Source: Pseudescherichia vulneris NBRC 102420 (GTDB taxonomy: Bacteria; Pseudomonadota; Gammaproteobacteria; Enterobacterales; Enterobacteriaceae). Taken from it: DNA of 64,000 nucleotides. Made by a program: the position numbers and the translations under genes. The notes below the pieces were generated by a model that was not told the DNA's origin, made no database searches, and was given only the letters and a program-made list of their open reading frames with translations. The first letter of the stretch is position 1; each line of letters starts with the position of its first letter. This document shows positions 9,627 through 19,793 of this stretch, piece after piece. The stretch is taken from positions 1 to 64,000 of the forward strand of contig NZ_BBMZ01000022.1 of NCBI RefSeq assembly GCF_000759795.1, read 5' to 3'.

Positions 9627-10771
9627 GCCTGAGCGTTATAAACGTTAACCGCCTCGGCGACAACGTCGCTTGTGCTTTCCAGACCGGAGATCTGCGCCAG
9701 CGCAGCCTGCGGGCCTTTCTCGTCAATCAGCGCCGCCAGCTCAAGCGCCTGCGGATCCTGCTCGCTGCGGTAGTGCATGGCAGCAGCGATCCCTTTGACC
9801 AGGTTCTCGTGCGGCAGGCGATACTCCAGGGTGCCGAGCAGCGGCTTGATCAGACGGTCACCGATGCTCAGCTTACGCAGCGGCTGACGGCCTACGCGCT
9901 CAACGTCATCCTTCAGGTACGGGTTCTCAAAGCGGCCGAGGATCTTCTCGATATAGGCAGCATGCTTCGCTTCATCAAAGCCGTAGCGCTTGATCAGCAC
10001 CGCGCCGCTCTCCTCCATCGCCCCTTTCACCACCGCGCGGATCTTCTCATCGAGAATGGCGTCGCGAATGGTCTGATGGCCCGCCTGGCGGCCAAGGTAC
10101 GCGGTTATAGCATGGCCGGTGTTCAGGGTGAAGAGCTTACGCTCCACAAAGGCCATTAAATTGTCGGTCGGTTCCATGCCCGCAATGTTCGGCAGCGCGC
10201 CTTTGAACTGGGTCTTGTCGACAATCCACTCGCTAAAGGTCTCAACGGTCACTTCCAGCGGATCGTGGGTGGCAGAGGCCGACGGCGGAACGATGCGGTC
10301 TACGGCCGAGTCGACAAAGCCAACGTGCGCTTCAACCCAGGCTTTGTCCTCATCTGCCAGCGCATTGAGAACGTGGCCTTTTAACTGAGTCGTACCGCGC
10401 ACCATGTTCTCACAGGCGATGATGTTCAGCGGGGTCTCTACGCCCTGCGCTTTACGCTTCGTCAGCCCTTTGGCAATCGCGGGTGCAATGCGCTCCAGCA
10501 CCACCGGGCCGACCGCCGTGGTCACCAGATCCACGTCGGCGATCAGATCGACCACCTCATCACCGATGCTGCTCACCGCGTTGACGCCGGAGACGGTATC
10601 AACCTGCTCGTTTTCACCCACCACATGAACCTGATAGCTATGACGGGCATTCAGGGCGTCGAGCACCGTCTCATTCACATCGGCGAACGTCAGCGTAATC
10701 CCAGCGTCCGCCAGCAGTTTGCCGATGAAGCCACGTCCGATATTACCTGCGCCAAAATGTAATGCTTTCAT
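9623..10771 (-). CDS. mtlD: Mannitol-1-phosphate 5-dehydrogenase MtlD
   Basis: A 382-residue NAD-dependent enzyme converting mannitol 1-phosphate to fructose 6-phosphate. The start chosen is the ATG giving [17 protein letters not shown], because the dinucleotide-binding GAGNIGRG motif then sits at residues 8-15 as in the family and a GAAGG ribosome-binding site lies 10 bases upstream. An in-frame extension further upstream would add 21 non-conserved residues coded by an intergenic hairpin. A Lys-containing C-terminal catalytic region is complete. It is the middle gene of mtlADR, overlapping mtlR by 4 bp. Confidence 0.96.
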   Translation of the reverse strand: MKALHFGAGNIGRGFIGKLLADAGITLTFADVNETVLDALNARHSYQVHVVGENEQVDTVSGVNAVSSIGDEVVDLIADVDLVTTAVGPVVLERIAPAIAKGLTKRKAQGVETPLNIIACENMVRGTTQLKGHVLNALADEDKAWVEAHVGFVDSAVDRIVPPSASATHDPLEVTVETFSEWIVDKTQFKGALPNIAGMEPTDNLMAFVERKLFTLNTGHAITAYLGRQAGHQTIRDAILDEKIRAVVKGAMEESGAVLIKRYGFDEAKHAAYIEKILGRFENPYLKDDVERVGRQPLRKLSIGDRLIKPLLGTLEYRLPHENLVKGIAAAMHYRSEQDPQALELAALIDEKGPQAALAQISGLESTSDVVAEAVNVYNAQA

Positions 10772-10800
10772 AGTATTAACCTTCATTAATGTTTTTACCC

Positions 10801-10860
10801 GAGAGGGCTGGGGTGAGGCTCTGACCTCACCCAAACCCTCTCCGCAAAGGGAGAGGGGAG
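10801..10860. repeat. Intergenic hairpins between mtlA and mtlD
   Basis: A strong inverted repeat: GAGAGGG-c-TGGGGTGAGG pairs with CCTCACCC-aaa-CCCTCTC (10801-10842). The second arm can instead pair with the following GGGAGAGG (10835-10856 region). The two hairpins are mutually exclusive. Placed between mtlA and mtlD, they could stabilise the mtlA 3' end or reduce read-through; there is no T-run after them on the minus strand. Confidence 0.65.
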
Positions 10861-10866
10861 GAGGGC

Positions 10867-12792
10867 TTACTTGTTCAGCAGCGCCAGCACTTCTTCAACG
10901 CTATCGGTATGCGCCAGGCGCTCGATAATGGACTCATCGTCCAGGGCATTGGTCAGGCTGGTAATCACCTGAATGTGCTCATTATTACGTGCAGCGATAC
11001 CGATGACCAGACGGGCAATGTCATCTTCCTCTTCGCCAAAGCGCACGCCCTGCGGGTACTGGCAGAACACGACGCCGGTTTTCAGCACGCGATCTTTCGC
11101 TTCAACCGTACCGTGCGGAACCGCGATGGACTCACCCAGGTAGGTCGGGGTCAGTTTTTCACGCTCCAGCATGGCGTCGATATACTCTGGCTGCACGTAG
11201 CCGCCTTTCACCAGCTGCTCACCGGCAAAGCGAATCGCCTCTTCTTTATGGCTCGCGGTGCGGCCCAGGAAGATGTTCTCCGCACCCAGCTTGAACAGAT
11301 GGCTGTTGCTCTGGTCAATGCTGTCCTGCAGGCTGGTGCGCACTTTCGCTTCGTTGTCCGTATGGCGCTGGGCCGCAACCAGACGCTCGGTCAGGTTGGT
11401 ATAGAGGCCGCTGTCGAGGAAGTTAGTCAGCGAAATGTGCTGCGCCTGTGGCACCTGGCGCATCGCACGCTCGGTCAGGTCGCGGTGGGTAATAACCACG
11501 TCCACGTCTGCCGGCAGGTTGTTGATCGCGCTGTTGGTCACGGAGATGTTGGTCAGGCCAGCATCCTGTACTTTTTTACGCAGCACGCCTGCACCCATGG
11601 CGCTTGAACCCATCCCGGCGTCGCAGGCTACGATGATTTTGCGAACGTGGCTCAGGTCGTTAGAGACCGCGCCTGCCGCCAGCGGCGTGCCAGCAGCGGC
11701 AGTGGTTACGCCTTTGGATTCCGCTTTCATGTCATGCATACGGCGGGTTGCCGCTTCGATATCGTCCTCTTCTTTCACCTTGCTGGTCTTCAGCAGGATG
11801 GCGGAGATCACGAACGAAACCGCCATCGCAGCGACGATAGCAGCGATGTTAGCGAAGTAGGCACCTTTCGGCGTCATCGCCAGCACGGCAAGGATAGAGC
11901 CAGGGGAAGCCGGGGAGACCAGGCCGCCGTTCAGCACGCTCAGGGTAAACACGCCGGTCATCCCGCCGAGGATAACGGCGATCAGCAGACGCGGGTTCAT
12001 CAGCACGTACGGGAAGTAAATTTCGTGGATACCGCCCAGGAAGTGGATGATAGCCGCACCGCCCGCAGACTGTTTCGCACTGCCGCGACCGAAGAACATG
12101 TACGCCAGCAGGACGCCCATCCCCGGACCCGGGTTCGCTTCGATCAGGAAGAAGATAGACTTGCCGATATCATGGGACTGCTGAATACCCAGCGGTGAGA
12201 AAATACCGTGGTTGATGGCGTTATTGAGGAACAGGATTTTCGCCGGTTCAACAAAGATAGAGGCCAGCGGCAGCATGTCATGGACAACCATGAAGTTAAC
12301 GCCAGCGGCCAGGGCTTTAGAGAGCACCTCTACCGCCGGGCCAATGCCGAGGAACGCCAGAATCGCGAGGATCATACCGATGATGCCCGCGGAGAAGTTG
12401 TTCACCAGCATTTCGAAGCCGGATTTGATCTTGCCATCAACCCAGACGTCAAAGCGTTTGATCGCCCAGCCGCCCAGCGGACCGGCAATCATTGCGCCGA
12501 GGAACATCGGCATATCCGCACCGACGATCACGCCCATGGTGGTGATCGCACCGACCACGCCGCCACGATCGCCGCCCACCAGGCGACCACCGGTATAACC
12601 GATCAGCAGCGGCAGCAAATAGGTAATCATTGGGCCGACAAGTTTTGCCAGCGTTTCGTTAGGCAACCACCCTGTTGGAATAAACAACGCGGTGATAATA
12701 CCCCAGGCGATAAATGCGCCGATGTTGGGCATTACCATATTGCTGAGAAAACGACCAAAGCTTTGCACCTTGATCTTGATATCGGATGACAT
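10867..12792 (-). CDS. mtlA: Mannitol-specific PTS enzyme IICBA (MtlA)
   Basis: A 641-residue phosphotransferase-system permease that imports mannitol as mannitol 1-phosphate. Domains in order are: membrane IIC (about residues 1-345, many helices, with the substrate-loop motif [11 protein letters not shown]); IIB (about 375-470) with the phospho-cysteine motif [13 protein letters not shown]; and IIA (about 495-640) with the phospho-histidine motif [12 protein letters not shown] linker around residues 355-375 ([16 protein letters not shown]) is a few residues longer than in E. coli. It is the first gene of mtlADR and is preceded by a CRP-rich regulatory region. Confidence 0.97.
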   Translation of the reverse strand: MSSDIKIKVQSFGRFLSNMVMPNIGAFIAWGIITALFIPTGWLPNETLAKLVGPMITYLLPLLIGYTGGRLVGGDRGGVVGAITTMGVIVGADMPMFLGAMIAGPLGGWAIKRFDVWVDGKIKSGFEMLVNNFSAGIIGMILAILAFLGIGPAVEVLSKALAAGVNFMVVHDMLPLASIFVEPAKILFLNNAINHGIFSPLGIQQSHDIGKSIFFLIEANPGPGMGVLLAYMFFGRGSAKQSAGGAAIIHFLGGIHEIYFPYVLMNPRLLIAVILGGMTGVFTLSVLNGGLVSPASPGSILAVLAMTPKGAYFANIAAIVAAMAVSFVISAILLKTSKVKEEDDIEAATRRMHDMKAESKGVTTAAAGTPLAAGAVSNDLSHVRKIIVACDAGMGSSAMGAGVLRKKVQDAGLTNISVTNSAINNLPADVDVVITHRDLTERAMRQVPQAQHISLTNFLDSGLYTNLTERLVAAQRHTDNEAKVRTSLQDSIDQSNSHLFKLGAENIFLGRTASHKEEAIRFAGEQLVKGGYVQPEYIDAMLEREKLTPTYLGESIAVPHGTVEAKDRVLKTGVVFCQYPQGVRFGEEEDDIARLVIGIAARNNEHIQVITSLTNALDDESIIERLAHTDSVEEVLALLNK

Positions 12793-12935
12793 AAAACACC
12801 CCTTCTAATGTTTGCTGTCGCGCAGGGCGGAAGCCCAACTTTTTTTGTTAACGAGGCGGCAGAGGTAGCCGAACCCATGTTCTGTGTGGCGAATCTGGCA
12901 CCGAATCGAGAAACTGTCCAGATGGCACGATTTAG

Positions 12936-12951
12936 TGTGATTCAGATCACA
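12936..12951. promoter_or_regulatory. CRP binding site 1
   Basis: TGTGA-TTCAGA-TCACA, an exact match to the TGTGA-N6-TCACA consensus, flanked by AG/CT that extend the palindrome (AGTGTGA...TCACACT). Confidence 0.88.
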
Positions 12952-12979
12952 CTAATATAGGGATCACGCCCGGTTTAGG

Positions 12980-12995
12980 TGTGATGGCGGTCACA
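12980..12995. promoter_or_regulatory. CRP binding site 2
   Basis: TGTGA-TGGCGG-TCACA, an exact match to the CRP consensus half-sites with the correct 6-bp spacer. Confidence 0.88.
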
Positions 12996-13052
12996 AATCA
13001 TAGGTGTAAAAAAAGAACAGCGGGTAAAAAAAAGACGGTATGGGACTGTTAA

Positions 13053-13068
13053 TGTGATGTTAATCACA
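13053..13068. promoter_or_regulatory. CRP binding site 3
   Basis: TGTGA-TGTTAA-TCACA, flanked by AA/TT, an exact match to both CRP half-sites. Confidence 0.88.
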
Positions 13069-13096
13069 TTTCTATCTCGTTACTTTGTTTGCGGTT

Positions 13097-13112
13097 TGTG
13101 ATTTAGATCACA
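13097..13112. promoter_or_regulatory. CRP binding site 4
   Basis: TGTGA-TTTAGA-TCACA, exact CRP consensus half-sites. It is the site nearest yibI (about 115 bp upstream of its ATG) and may also serve that gene. Confidence 0.88.
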
Positions 13113-13225
13113 AGAAATTTTCACCTGGACTTTTCTTAACGTGAGCGGCAGCAACTTCTTATTACGGGACTCGGCAATACTGTAAGTCAGCAACATCTTC
13201 TCAGCGTAAATTCGAGGTCAACATT

Positions 13226-13558
13226 ATGTTCCTGAATTACTTTGCGCTCGGCATCCTGATTTTCGTCTTCCTGGTGCTGTTCTACGGCATCATCATTATT
13301 CATGACATTCCCTACCGGATTGCCAAAGCCCGTAACCATCCCCATGCCGATGCAATTCATATTGCAGGCTGGGTGAGCCTCTTTACCCTACACGTGCTGT
13401 GGCCGTTTCTCTGGATCTGGGCCACGCTCTATCGCCCGGAACGCGGGTGGGGGATGCAGTCCCACTTCAACAGCGGCGGCGGCGAGCTACAGCTGCAACA
13501 GCGCGTTGAGGCCCTTGAAAGAGAGCTGAAGCGAATGCAAACCCGAGCGGGGGAGTAG
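13226..13558 (+). CDS. yibI: YibI, small inner-membrane protein (DUF3302)
   Basis: A 110-residue protein with two hydrophobic segments (about residues 2-27, YFALGILIFVFLVLFYGIIII, and 50-70, SLFTLHVLWPFLWIWATLY). A polar, helical tail with a coiled-coil look (LQLQQRVEALERELKRMQ) follows. It matches E. coli YibI in family features. The next gene, yibH, starts 3 bp after its stop, so the two form a unit resembling small-membrane-protein plus HlyD-type adaptor pairs. Function is unknown; a role in an EmrA-like export system is inferred from the pairing. Confidence 0.88.
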   Translation: MFLNYFALGILIFVFLVLFYGIIIIHDIPYRIAKARNHPHADAIHIAGWVSLFTLHVLWPFLWIWATLYRPERGWGMQSHFNSGGGELQLQQRVEALERELKRMQTRAGE

Positions 13559-13561
13559 CGT

Positions 13562-14698
13562 ATGGATCTGCTGATCGTCTTAACCTACGTCGCTCTGGCC
13601 TGGGCCATCTTTAAAATATTCCGCATTCCGGTTAACCAGTGGACGCTCTCCACGGCGGCGCTGGGGGGCATATTTCTCGTCAGCGCCCTGATCCTGCTCA
13701 TGAACTACAACCACCCCTATACCTTCACGGCGCAGAAGGCGGTGATCTCGATTCCGATTACGCCGCAGGTTACTGGCGTTGTGAGTGAGGTAACGGACAA
13801 ATCAAACCAGCTGATTAAAAAGGGCGACGTGCTCTTTAAACTCGATCCGGTGCGGTATCAGGCCAGGGTCGACAGGCTTAACGCCGACCTGGTGACGGCC
13901 ACCCACAACATCCACGTGCTCAAGGCGCAGCTGGCGGGTGCCCAGGCCAATACCCTGCGTGTCTCGGCCGAACGCGACCGCCTCTATAAAGACTACCAGC
14001 GCTACGTGCGCGGCAGCCGGGCGAGGGTGAATCCGTTCTCTGAAAGCGATATCGACAACGCCCGGCAGAACTATCTCGCTCAGGATGCGATGGTAAAGAC
14101 CTCCGTGGCCGACCAGGTGCAGATCCAGAGCCAGCTGGACAGCATGGTCAACGGCGAACAGTCGCAGATCGTTAGCCTGCGGGCACAGCTGACGGAGGCA
14201 AAATATAACCTTGAGCAGACGGTGATCCGTGCCCCGAGTGATGGCTACGTGACCCAGGTGCTGATCCGCCCAGGGACCTACGCCGCCGCGCTGCCCCTGC
14301 GTCCGGTGATGGTCTTTATTCCCCAGCAGAAGCGGCAGATCGTGGCCCAGTTCCGGCAGAACTCCCTGCTGCGACTTGAGCCTGGCGATGAAGCAGAAGT
14401 GGTGTTCAACGCCCTACCTGGACAGGTGTTTAAGGGCAAGCTGACCACTATTCTGCCGGTAGTGCCGGGCGGCTCCTATCAGGCGCAGGGTGCCTTACAG
14501 TCGCTGACGGTGGTGCCCGGCACTGATGGCGTGCTGGGAACCATTGAGCTGGAGCCGAACGCCGAGGTGGATGCCCTGCCGGACGGCATCTATGCCCAGG
14601 TCGCGGTCTACTCCGATCACTTCCACCACGTCTCGGTGATGCGCAAGGTGCTGCTGCGAATGACCAGCTGGATGCACTACCTCTATCTTGACCATTAA
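13562..14698 (+). CDS. yibH: YibH, HlyD/EmrA-type membrane fusion protein
   Basis: A 378-residue periplasmic adaptor. An N-terminal membrane segment (two short hydrophobic stretches within residues 1-48) is followed by a biotinyl-lipoyl-like half motif ([26 protein letters not shown], about 70-95). Next come a coiled-coil hairpin (about 98-215), the second lipoyl half ([21 protein letters not shown], about 220-240) and a beta-barrel domain. Length equals E. coli YibH. No transporter or outer-membrane channel gene accompanies it, as in E. coli, so its partner is unknown. Confidence 0.92.
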   Translation: MDLLIVLTYVALAWAIFKIFRIPVNQWTLSTAALGGIFLVSALILLMNYNHPYTFTAQKAVISIPITPQVTGVVSEVTDKSNQLIKKGDVLFKLDPVRYQARVDRLNADLVTATHNIHVLKAQLAGAQANTLRVSAERDRLYKDYQRYVRGSRARVNPFSESDIDNARQNYLAQDAMVKTSVADQVQIQSQLDSMVNGEQSQIVSLRAQLTEAKYNLEQTVIRAPSDGYVTQVLIRPGTYAAALPLRPVMVFIPQQKRQIVAQFRQNSLLRLEPGDEAEVVFNALPGQVFKGKLTTILPVVPGGSYQAQGALQSLTVVPGTDGVLGTIELEPNAEVDALPDGIYAQVAVYSDHFHHVSVMRKVLLRMTSWMHYLYLDH

Positions 14699-14702
14699 TC
14701 TC

Positions 14703-14742
14703 AAAAGGCAGGAATGCGATGGGCATCACCTGCCTTTTTTTC
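14703..14742 (+). terminator. Rho-independent terminator after yibH
   Basis: AAAAGGCAGG (14703-14712) pairs with CCTGCCTTTT, with an inner ATGC/GCAT stem, and the hairpin runs into eight T residues. It lies 5 bp after the yibH stop. Confidence 0.88.
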
Positions 14743-14788
14743 ATCGCTGATCCATAATTACTTTTTTCGGGGTAGACAGGATCAGGCA

Positions 14789-15397
14789 ATGAAACTTATC
14801 GGCAGCTATACCAGCCCGTTTGTACGTAAAATCTCCGTTATCCTGCTGGAGAAGGGGATCACCTTTGAGTTTGTAAATGAGTTCCCTTACAACGGCGAAA
14901 ACGGCGTTGCGCACTACAATCCGCTGGGCAAAGTTCCAGCGCTGGTTACCGATGAGGGCGACATCTGGTACGACTCGCCTATCATTGCTGCCTACCTGGA
15001 GCTGCTGGACATCGCGCCCGCGATGCTGCCGCAGGATCCAAAGGCGGCGCTGAAGCTGCGCCAGATAGAAGCCCTGGCCGATGGGGTGATGGATGCCGGA
15101 CTGGTCTCGGTGCGCGAGCAGGCCCGACCGGCGGCCCAGCAGTCGGAGACCGAGCTGCTGCGCCAGCGGGAGAAAATCAGCCGGGCGTTGGACATGTTGG
15201 AAAAGCACGTCAGCGAGGGCGATATTCAGCCGGATAGCCTCAACGTTGCTACTATCGCCGTGGCCTGCGCCATCGGCTACATCAACTTCCGCCGCGTCTC
15301 GCCCGGCTGGTGCGTGGACAGGCCGCAGCTGGTGAAGCTGGTGGAAACGCTGTTCCAGCGGGAGAGCTTTGCCCGTACCGAACCGCCAAAGTCCTAG
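14789..15397 (+). CDS. yibF: YibF, glutathione S-transferase family protein
   Basis: A 202-residue GST-fold protein: N-terminal thioredoxin-like domain ([23 protein letters not shown], with the glutathione-site [11 protein letters not shown] and [10 protein letters not shown] segments, residues 1-75) and an all-helical C-terminal domain. The ATG chosen gives the family's normal N-terminus and length. An upstream in-frame ATG would begin inside the yibH terminator and is rejected. The physiological substrate of YibF is unknown. The rhsA-type genes that separate yibF from yibH in E. coli K-12 are absent here. Confidence 0.92.
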   Translation: MKLIGSYTSPFVRKISVILLEKGITFEFVNEFPYNGENGVAHYNPLGKVPALVTDEGDIWYDSPIIAAYLELLDIAPAMLPQDPKAALKLRQIEALADGVMDAGLVSVREQARPAAQQSETELLRQREKISRALDMLEKHVSEGDIQPDSLNVATIAVACAIGYINFRRVSPGWCVDRPQLVKLVETLFQRESFARTEPPKS

Positions 15398-15407
15398 CCC
15401 CAGCATA

Positions 15408-15437
15408 CTGACAGCCTGCGCCGGTACGCTGTACAAT
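15408..15437 (+). promoter_or_regulatory. Candidate selAB promoter
   Basis: CTGACA (15408-15413) and TACAAT (15432-15437) are separated by 18 bp, a good sigma-70 pair. They lie 56 bp before the selA ATG, leaving a leader of about 50 nt that contains a strong hairpin. Confidence 0.55.
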
Positions 15438-15454
15438 CTCCCTTCACGTCGAAT

Positions 15455-15472
15455 CCCCTCCGGCGGGAGGGG
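15455..15472 (+). promoter_or_regulatory. Leader hairpin of selAB (possible SelB/SECIS-like element)
   Basis: CCCCTCC-GGCG-GGAGGGG forms a 7-bp stem with a tetraloop, 21 bp before the selA start. In E. coli the selAB leader contains a SECIS-like RNA that binds SelB and lowers translation of its own operon. The position fits, but the loop does not show the GGU of a canonical bacterial SECIS, so the assignment is tentative. Confidence 0.4.
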
Positions 15473-15493
15473 TAATCTACTGCAGGCTTTGTC

Positions 15494-16882
15494 ATGACCC
15501 TTGAATCACGTTCGCTTTTCAGCCAGATCCCGGCAACCGATCGTCTGCTGCACGCCGACGCCTTTGCTGTTTTAGTCGATACCTTCGGTCACCGCCGCGT
15601 CGTGGATACCCTGCGCCAGCTTCAGGACGAGGCCCGTCTTGCGGTGCGCGAAACCCAGGCGCTGCCCGCCTGGTGCGCGGACTGGGCGGCGGCAACCGAG
15701 AGCCGGCTGACGCAGCATGAAACCCGCGCCCTGCGGCCGGTATTTAACCTCACCGGCACGGTGCTGCACACCAACCTCGGACGCGCGCTACAGGCGGAGG
15801 CCGCCATCGAGGCGGTTGCCGAGGCGATGCGCACGCCGGTGACGCTGGAGTACGCCCTCGACGAGGCCGGACGCGGTCATCGCGATCGCGGCGTGGCGGA
15901 TCTGCTCTGCCGCCTGACCGGCGCAGAGGATGCCTGCATTGTGAATAACAACGCGGCGGCGGTGCTGCTGATGCTGGCCGCGCTGGCGAACGGTAAAGAG
16001 GTGGTGGTGTCGCGCGGCGAGCTGGTAGAGATTGGCGGCGCGTTTCGCATTCCGGACGTGATGCGCCAGGCGGGCTGCGTGCTGCACGAGGTGGGCACCA
16101 CCAACCGCACCCATGCCAAAGACTATCGTGAGGCAGTGAACGAGAATACGGCGCTGCTGATGAAGGTCCACACCAGCAACTATGCCGTCACCGGCTTCAC
16201 CAAGGCGGTGGAGGAGGCGGAGCTGGTGCAAATTGGCCTGCCGCTGAACGTGCCGGTGGTGGCCGACTTAGGCAGCGGCTCGCTGATCGATCTCAGCCAG
16301 TACGGTCTGCCGAAAGAGCCGATGCCGCAGGAGATGATTGCCGCAGGCGTCAGCCTCGTGAGCTTCTCTGGCGATAAGCTGCCCGGCGGTCCGCAGGCGG
16401 GGATCATCATCGGCAAGCGTGAGCTGATTGCCAGGCTCCAGCAGCACCCGCTTAAGCGCGCTCTGCGGGTGGATAAGATGACCCTCGCCGCGCTGGAGGC
16501 AACGCTCAGGCTCTATCTGCATCCGGAGAAGCTGGCCGAACGGCTGCCGACGCTGCGCCTGCTGACCCGCAGCGCGGACGACATTCGCCAGCAGGCCGAG
16601 CGGCTTCTGCCCGCATTGGAGAGCCGCTACGCTGAGTTTTTGATGCAGGTTGAAGACTGCCAGTCGCAAATCGGCAGCGGATCGCTGCCGGTGGACAGGC
16701 TGCCCAGCGCGGCGCTGACCTTTACTCCTCGCGACGGACGCGGTAGCCGCCTTGAAGCACTGGCGGCGCAGTGGCGCGCACTGCCGCAGCCGGTGATTGG
16801 CCGCATCTCCGACGGTCGTCTATGGCTCGATCTGCGCTGCCTTGACGATGAATCCCGCTTTTTGAACAGGTTACTGAAATGA
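15494..16882 (+). CDS. selA: L-seryl-tRNA(Sec) selenium transferase SelA
   Basis: A 462-residue pyridoxal-phosphate enzyme that converts seryl-tRNA(Sec) to selenocysteyl-tRNA(Sec) using selenophosphate. The PLP-lysine motif [18 protein letters not shown] is present near residue 295. The N-terminal tRNA-binding domain and the [11 protein letters not shown] segment are intact. Length is one residue shorter than I recall for E. coli. The stop overlaps the selB start by 4 bp, coupling expression of the two selenocysteine-insertion factors. Confidence 0.96.
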   Translation: MTLESRSLFSQIPATDRLLHADAFAVLVDTFGHRRVVDTLRQLQDEARLAVRETQALPAWCADWAAATESRLTQHETRALRPVFNLTGTVLHTNLGRALQAEAAIEAVAEAMRTPVTLEYALDEAGRGHRDRGVADLLCRLTGAEDACIVNNNAAAVLLMLAALANGKEVVVSRGELVEIGGAFRIPDVMRQAGCVLHEVGTTNRTHAKDYREAVNENTALLMKVHTSNYAVTGFTKAVEEAELVQIGLPLNVPVVADLGSGSLIDLSQYGLPKEPMPQEMIAAGVSLVSFSGDKLPGGPQAGIIIGKRELIARLQQHPLKRALRVDKMTLAALEATLRLYLHPEKLAERLPTLRLLTRSADDIRQQAERLLPALESRYAEFLMQVEDCQSQIGSGSLPVDRLPSAALTFTPRDGRGSRLEALAAQWRALPQPVIGRISDGRLWLDLRCLDDESRFLNRLLK

Positions 16883-18732
16883 TTATTGCAACGGCCGGGC
16901 ACGTTGACCATGGCAAAACAACGCTGCTGGAGGCGCTTACCGGTATCAATGCCGACAGGCTGCCGGAAGAGAAGAAGCGTGGCATGACTATCGATCTCGG
17001 CTACGCCTACTGGCCCCAGCCGGATGGCCGCGTGCCAGGGTTTATTGATGTGCCGGGCCATGAGAAGTTTCTTGCCAATATGCTGGCGGGCGTTGGCGGT
17101 ATCGACGGCGCACTGCTGGTGGTGGCCTGCGACGACGGCGTGATGGCGCAAACCCGGGAGCACCTGGCGATTTTACAGCTCACCGGCAACCCGGCGCTGA
17201 CCGTGGCGTTGACCAAGGCCGATCGCGTGGACGAGGCGCGGATAGCCGAGGTCGAGGCCGAGGTGCGTAGCGTGCTGGCAGAGTATGGCTACCCGCAGGC
17301 AACGCTGTTTACTACCGCTGCGACGCAGGGGATGGGCATTGAGGCGTTGCGCGCGCATCTGTTGGCGCTGCCCGAACGCGAGCAGACCGACGAGCGCCGC
17401 TTCCGCCTTGCCATCGATCGCGCGTTTAGCGTCAAGGGCGCGGGGCTGGTGGTGACCGGCACGGCGCTCTCCGGCAGCGTAAAGGTGGGCGATACCCTGT
17501 GGCTTACCGGCGTGAACAGGCCGATGCGCGTGCGCGGCCTGCATGCGCAAAACCAGCCGGTAGAGCAAGCCCACGCCGGGCAGCGTATTGCCCTGAACAT
17601 TGCGGGCGACGCGGAAAAAGAGGCTATCAGTCGCGGCGACTGGCTGCTGGCCGAGGCGCCGCCTGAGCCTGTGACACGGTTGATCGTGGCGCTGCACACC
17701 CACGCGCCGCTGGGTCAGTGGCAGCCGCTGCACATTCACCATGCCGCCAGCCACGTGACGGGCCGCGTCTCGCTGCTCGAAGATAATCTGGCCGAGCTGG
17801 TATTGGATACGCCGCTGTGGCTGGCGGATAACGATCGGCTGGTGCTGCGCGATATCGCTGCCCGTACCACGCTGGCCGGAGCGAGGGTAGTCACGCTTAA
17901 TCCGCCGCGCCGGGGCAAACGTAAGCCAGAGTACCTGGCGTGGATCGCTGCGCTGACTGAAGCGAGTGACGATGCTGGCGCGCTGGCGGTACACCTGACG
18001 CGCGGCGCGGTACATCTGCCATCGTTCGCGTGGGAGAGACAGCTTAACGCTCAGGGGCTGGCGGCGTTGACCGAGAGCCCGGCGCTGATCCAGGCCGGAG
18101 ACAGCCTGATTAGCGCCGCGGTCGCCGCCCGCTGGCAGCGCAAGATCCTTGATACCCTCGCTACCTACCATGCCCAGCATCGGGATGAGCCAGGGCCAGG
18201 GCGCGAGCGTCTGCGCCGCATGGCCCTGCCGATGGAGAACGAGGCGCTGGTGCTGACGCTCATCGAGCGGATGCGGGAGAGCGGAGATATCCACAGCCAT
18301 CACGGCTGGTTACATCTGCCGGATCATAAAGCAGGCTTTACTGCCGAGCAGGACACGATCTGGCAGAAAGTCGCCATGCTGTTTGCGGATGAACCCTGGT
18401 GGGTGCGCGACCTGGCGCGTGAGGTGGGGGCAGACGAGCAGATCATGCGCAGCGTTCTGCACCAGGCGGCACAGCAGGGGCTGATCACGGCGATCGTAAA
18501 AGATCGCTACTACCGCAACGATCGCATTGTGGCCTTTGCGAACCTGATCCGCGCCCTGGACGGTGAGCGTGGATCAACCTGTGCCGCCGACTTCCGCGAC
18601 CAGCTCAACGTCGGACGCAAGCTGGCCATTCAGATCCTCGAATATTTCGACCGCATCGGCTTTACCCGCCGACGCGGCAACGATCACCTGCTGCGCGACG
18701 CTCTGCTGTTCCCGGCCAATCCGCAGGCGTAA
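16879..18732 (+). CDS. selB: Selenocysteine-specific elongation factor SelB
   Basis: A 617-residue translation GTPase that delivers Sec-tRNA to UGA codons by binding the SECIS hairpin. GTPase motifs are visible at the N-terminus: [10 protein letters not shown] (G1), DVPGHEKF (G3) and TKAD (G4). EF-Tu-like beta-barrel domains follow to about residue 350. The C-terminal 270 residues form the winged-helix array that binds SECIS RNA, with the final winged helix ([33 protein letters not shown]) intact. It is co-transcribed with selA. Confidence 0.96.
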   Translation: MIIATAGHVDHGKTTLLEALTGINADRLPEEKKRGMTIDLGYAYWPQPDGRVPGFIDVPGHEKFLANMLAGVGGIDGALLVVACDDGVMAQTREHLAILQLTGNPALTVALTKADRVDEARIAEVEAEVRSVLAEYGYPQATLFTTAATQGMGIEALRAHLLALPEREQTDERRFRLAIDRAFSVKGAGLVVTGTALSGSVKVGDTLWLTGVNRPMRVRGLHAQNQPVEQAHAGQRIALNIAGDAEKEAISRGDWLLAEAPPEPVTRLIVALHTHAPLGQWQPLHIHHAASHVTGRVSLLEDNLAELVLDTPLWLADNDRLVLRDIAARTTLAGARVVTLNPPRRGKRKPEYLAWIAALTEASDDAGALAVHLTRGAVHLPSFAWERQLNAQGLAALTESPALIQAGDSLISAAVAARWQRKILDTLATYHAQHRDEPGPGRERLRRMALPMENEALVLTLIERMRESGDIHSHHGWLHLPDHKAGFTAEQDTIWQKVAMLFADEPWWVRDLAREVGADEQIMRSVLHQAAQQGLITAIVKDRYYRNDRIVAFANLIRALDGERGSTCAADFRDQLNVGRKLAIQILEYFDRIGFTRRRGNDHLLRDALLFPANPQA

Positions 18733-18744
18733 CTTTGTCGCGCC

Positions 18745-19629
18745 CTATTCACCGGGCGCGATCTTCTGCTTCGCCAGCCACACCGCCCCCAGTCTGCCCG
18801 CCTGGTTACCCAGCTTGCAGGGGTGGATTGGCACGCGCAACGCCTCCCACATCTCAAAGGTTTCCAGGTGACGATCGAGCAGCTGGTAAACTTTCTCCTG
18901 TTCGCTCAGCCCGCCGCCAATCAGCACCGCCTCAGGGTCGAACATGGAGATCACGCTATAGACTCCGCGCGCCAGGAACAGCGCCCACTCATTAATGGCT
19001 TCGCGCAGATGGACGTCGCTGTCCATACGCTCGAAGAGCTCTTTACCGTGCGGCAGCTCGTCGGCGGAGACCGCCAGCGCCTGGCGGCAGGCTTTCATCA
19101 GGCCGCTGCCGGAGGCGACCTCGTGCATGCACTCACCGTTGTTGCCTACGGGGATCACGCCAAACTCACCAGCGTGGAAGTGCACGCCCCGGAACAGCTC
19201 ACCGTTGACGATAATTCCGCCGCCAATGCCCGTTCCTACGGTGATGCAGACAAAGTTCTCAAACTCCTGTCCGGCCCCGCGCCAGCGCTCGCCGAGCGCC
19301 GCACAGTTGGCATCGTTCTCCACCACTACCGGCAGATCGGTGAGGGTCGAGAAGAGATCGTGCAGGTTTGCGCCATCCATAAAGTCCAGTGCGCCCGCTT
19401 TTGCCGCTTTGCCGGTATGCACGTTGATATGGCCAGGAAAGCTGACGCCGATGCCAGCGATTTCATGATCTTTTTGGTAAGTTTCAACGACTTCTTTCCA
19501 CGCTTTTTTAAACGACGCTTCATCTTCAGGCGTATCAAACTCATCCGAAGAGAGCTCTTCGCCATGCTCGTCAATCAGGCCATGCTTGATGTGGGTTCCC
19601 CCGACATCAAAACCAATAAAGTAGTGCAT
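18745..19629 (-). CDS. ROK-family sugar kinase
   Basis: A 294-residue cytoplasmic kinase of the ROK family. The phosphate-binding motif DVGGTHIKHGLID is at residues 9-21. The catalytic Asp lies in ENDANCAALGE (about 105-115), followed by GTGIGGGI and HAGEFG. The cysteine-rich zinc motif (CxCGxxGCxE) of typical ROK kinases is not present; NNGECMHEVASGSG occupies that place, as in zinc-less members such as BglK-type beta-glucoside kinases. The substrate is unknown. It is a single gene convergent with selB, in the place where E. coli has yiaY. Its stop lies 13 bp from the selB stop, with a GC-rich inverted repeat (18741-18758) between the two. Confidence 0.85.
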   Translation of the reverse strand: MHYFIGFDVGGTHIKHGLIDEHGEELSSDEFDTPEDEASFKKAWKEVVETYQKDHEIAGIGVSFPGHINVHTGKAAKAGALDFMDGANLHDLFSTLTDLPVVVENDANCAALGERWRGAGQEFENFVCITVGTGIGGGIIVNGELFRGVHFHAGEFGVIPVGNNGECMHEVASGSGLMKACRQALAVSADELPHGKELFERMDSDVHLREAINEWALFLARGVYSVISMFDPEAVLIGGGLSEQEKVYQLLDRHLETFEMWEALRVPIHPCKLGNQAGRLGAVWLAKQKIAPGE

Positions 19630-19793
19630 AGGTATTTCCCTTTTCCGGTTCCTTACGCTTAATTATGGCTCAGGCCAGACGGGAGAATGTAAAGTAAGGT
19701 AATACGTGAACAGCGTCGAAAAGCGGCAATCTGATTGCTTCTTTTTTATCCACCCCGGCTACCCTTGAAGGACACCCCTGCAAGGAGACGGCC

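Larger units (their letters stand above)
12793..13225. promoter_or_regulatory. Divergent mtlA/yibI control region
   Basis: A 433-bp non-coding gap separating mtlA (minus) and yibI (plus). It contains four near-perfect CRP sites, listed separately, whose pairwise start distances are 44, 73 and 44 bp. E. coli mtl is known for multiple CRP sites, so strong catabolite activation of mtlADR is expected. The long mtlA 5' leader is otherwise featureless to me. Confidence 0.8.

Noticed and set aside
15455-15472. The selAB leader hairpin as a certain SECIS element
   Set aside because: Loop sequence lacks the GGU expected for SelB recognition and no UGA codon is involved; kept only as a tentative regulatory hairpin.
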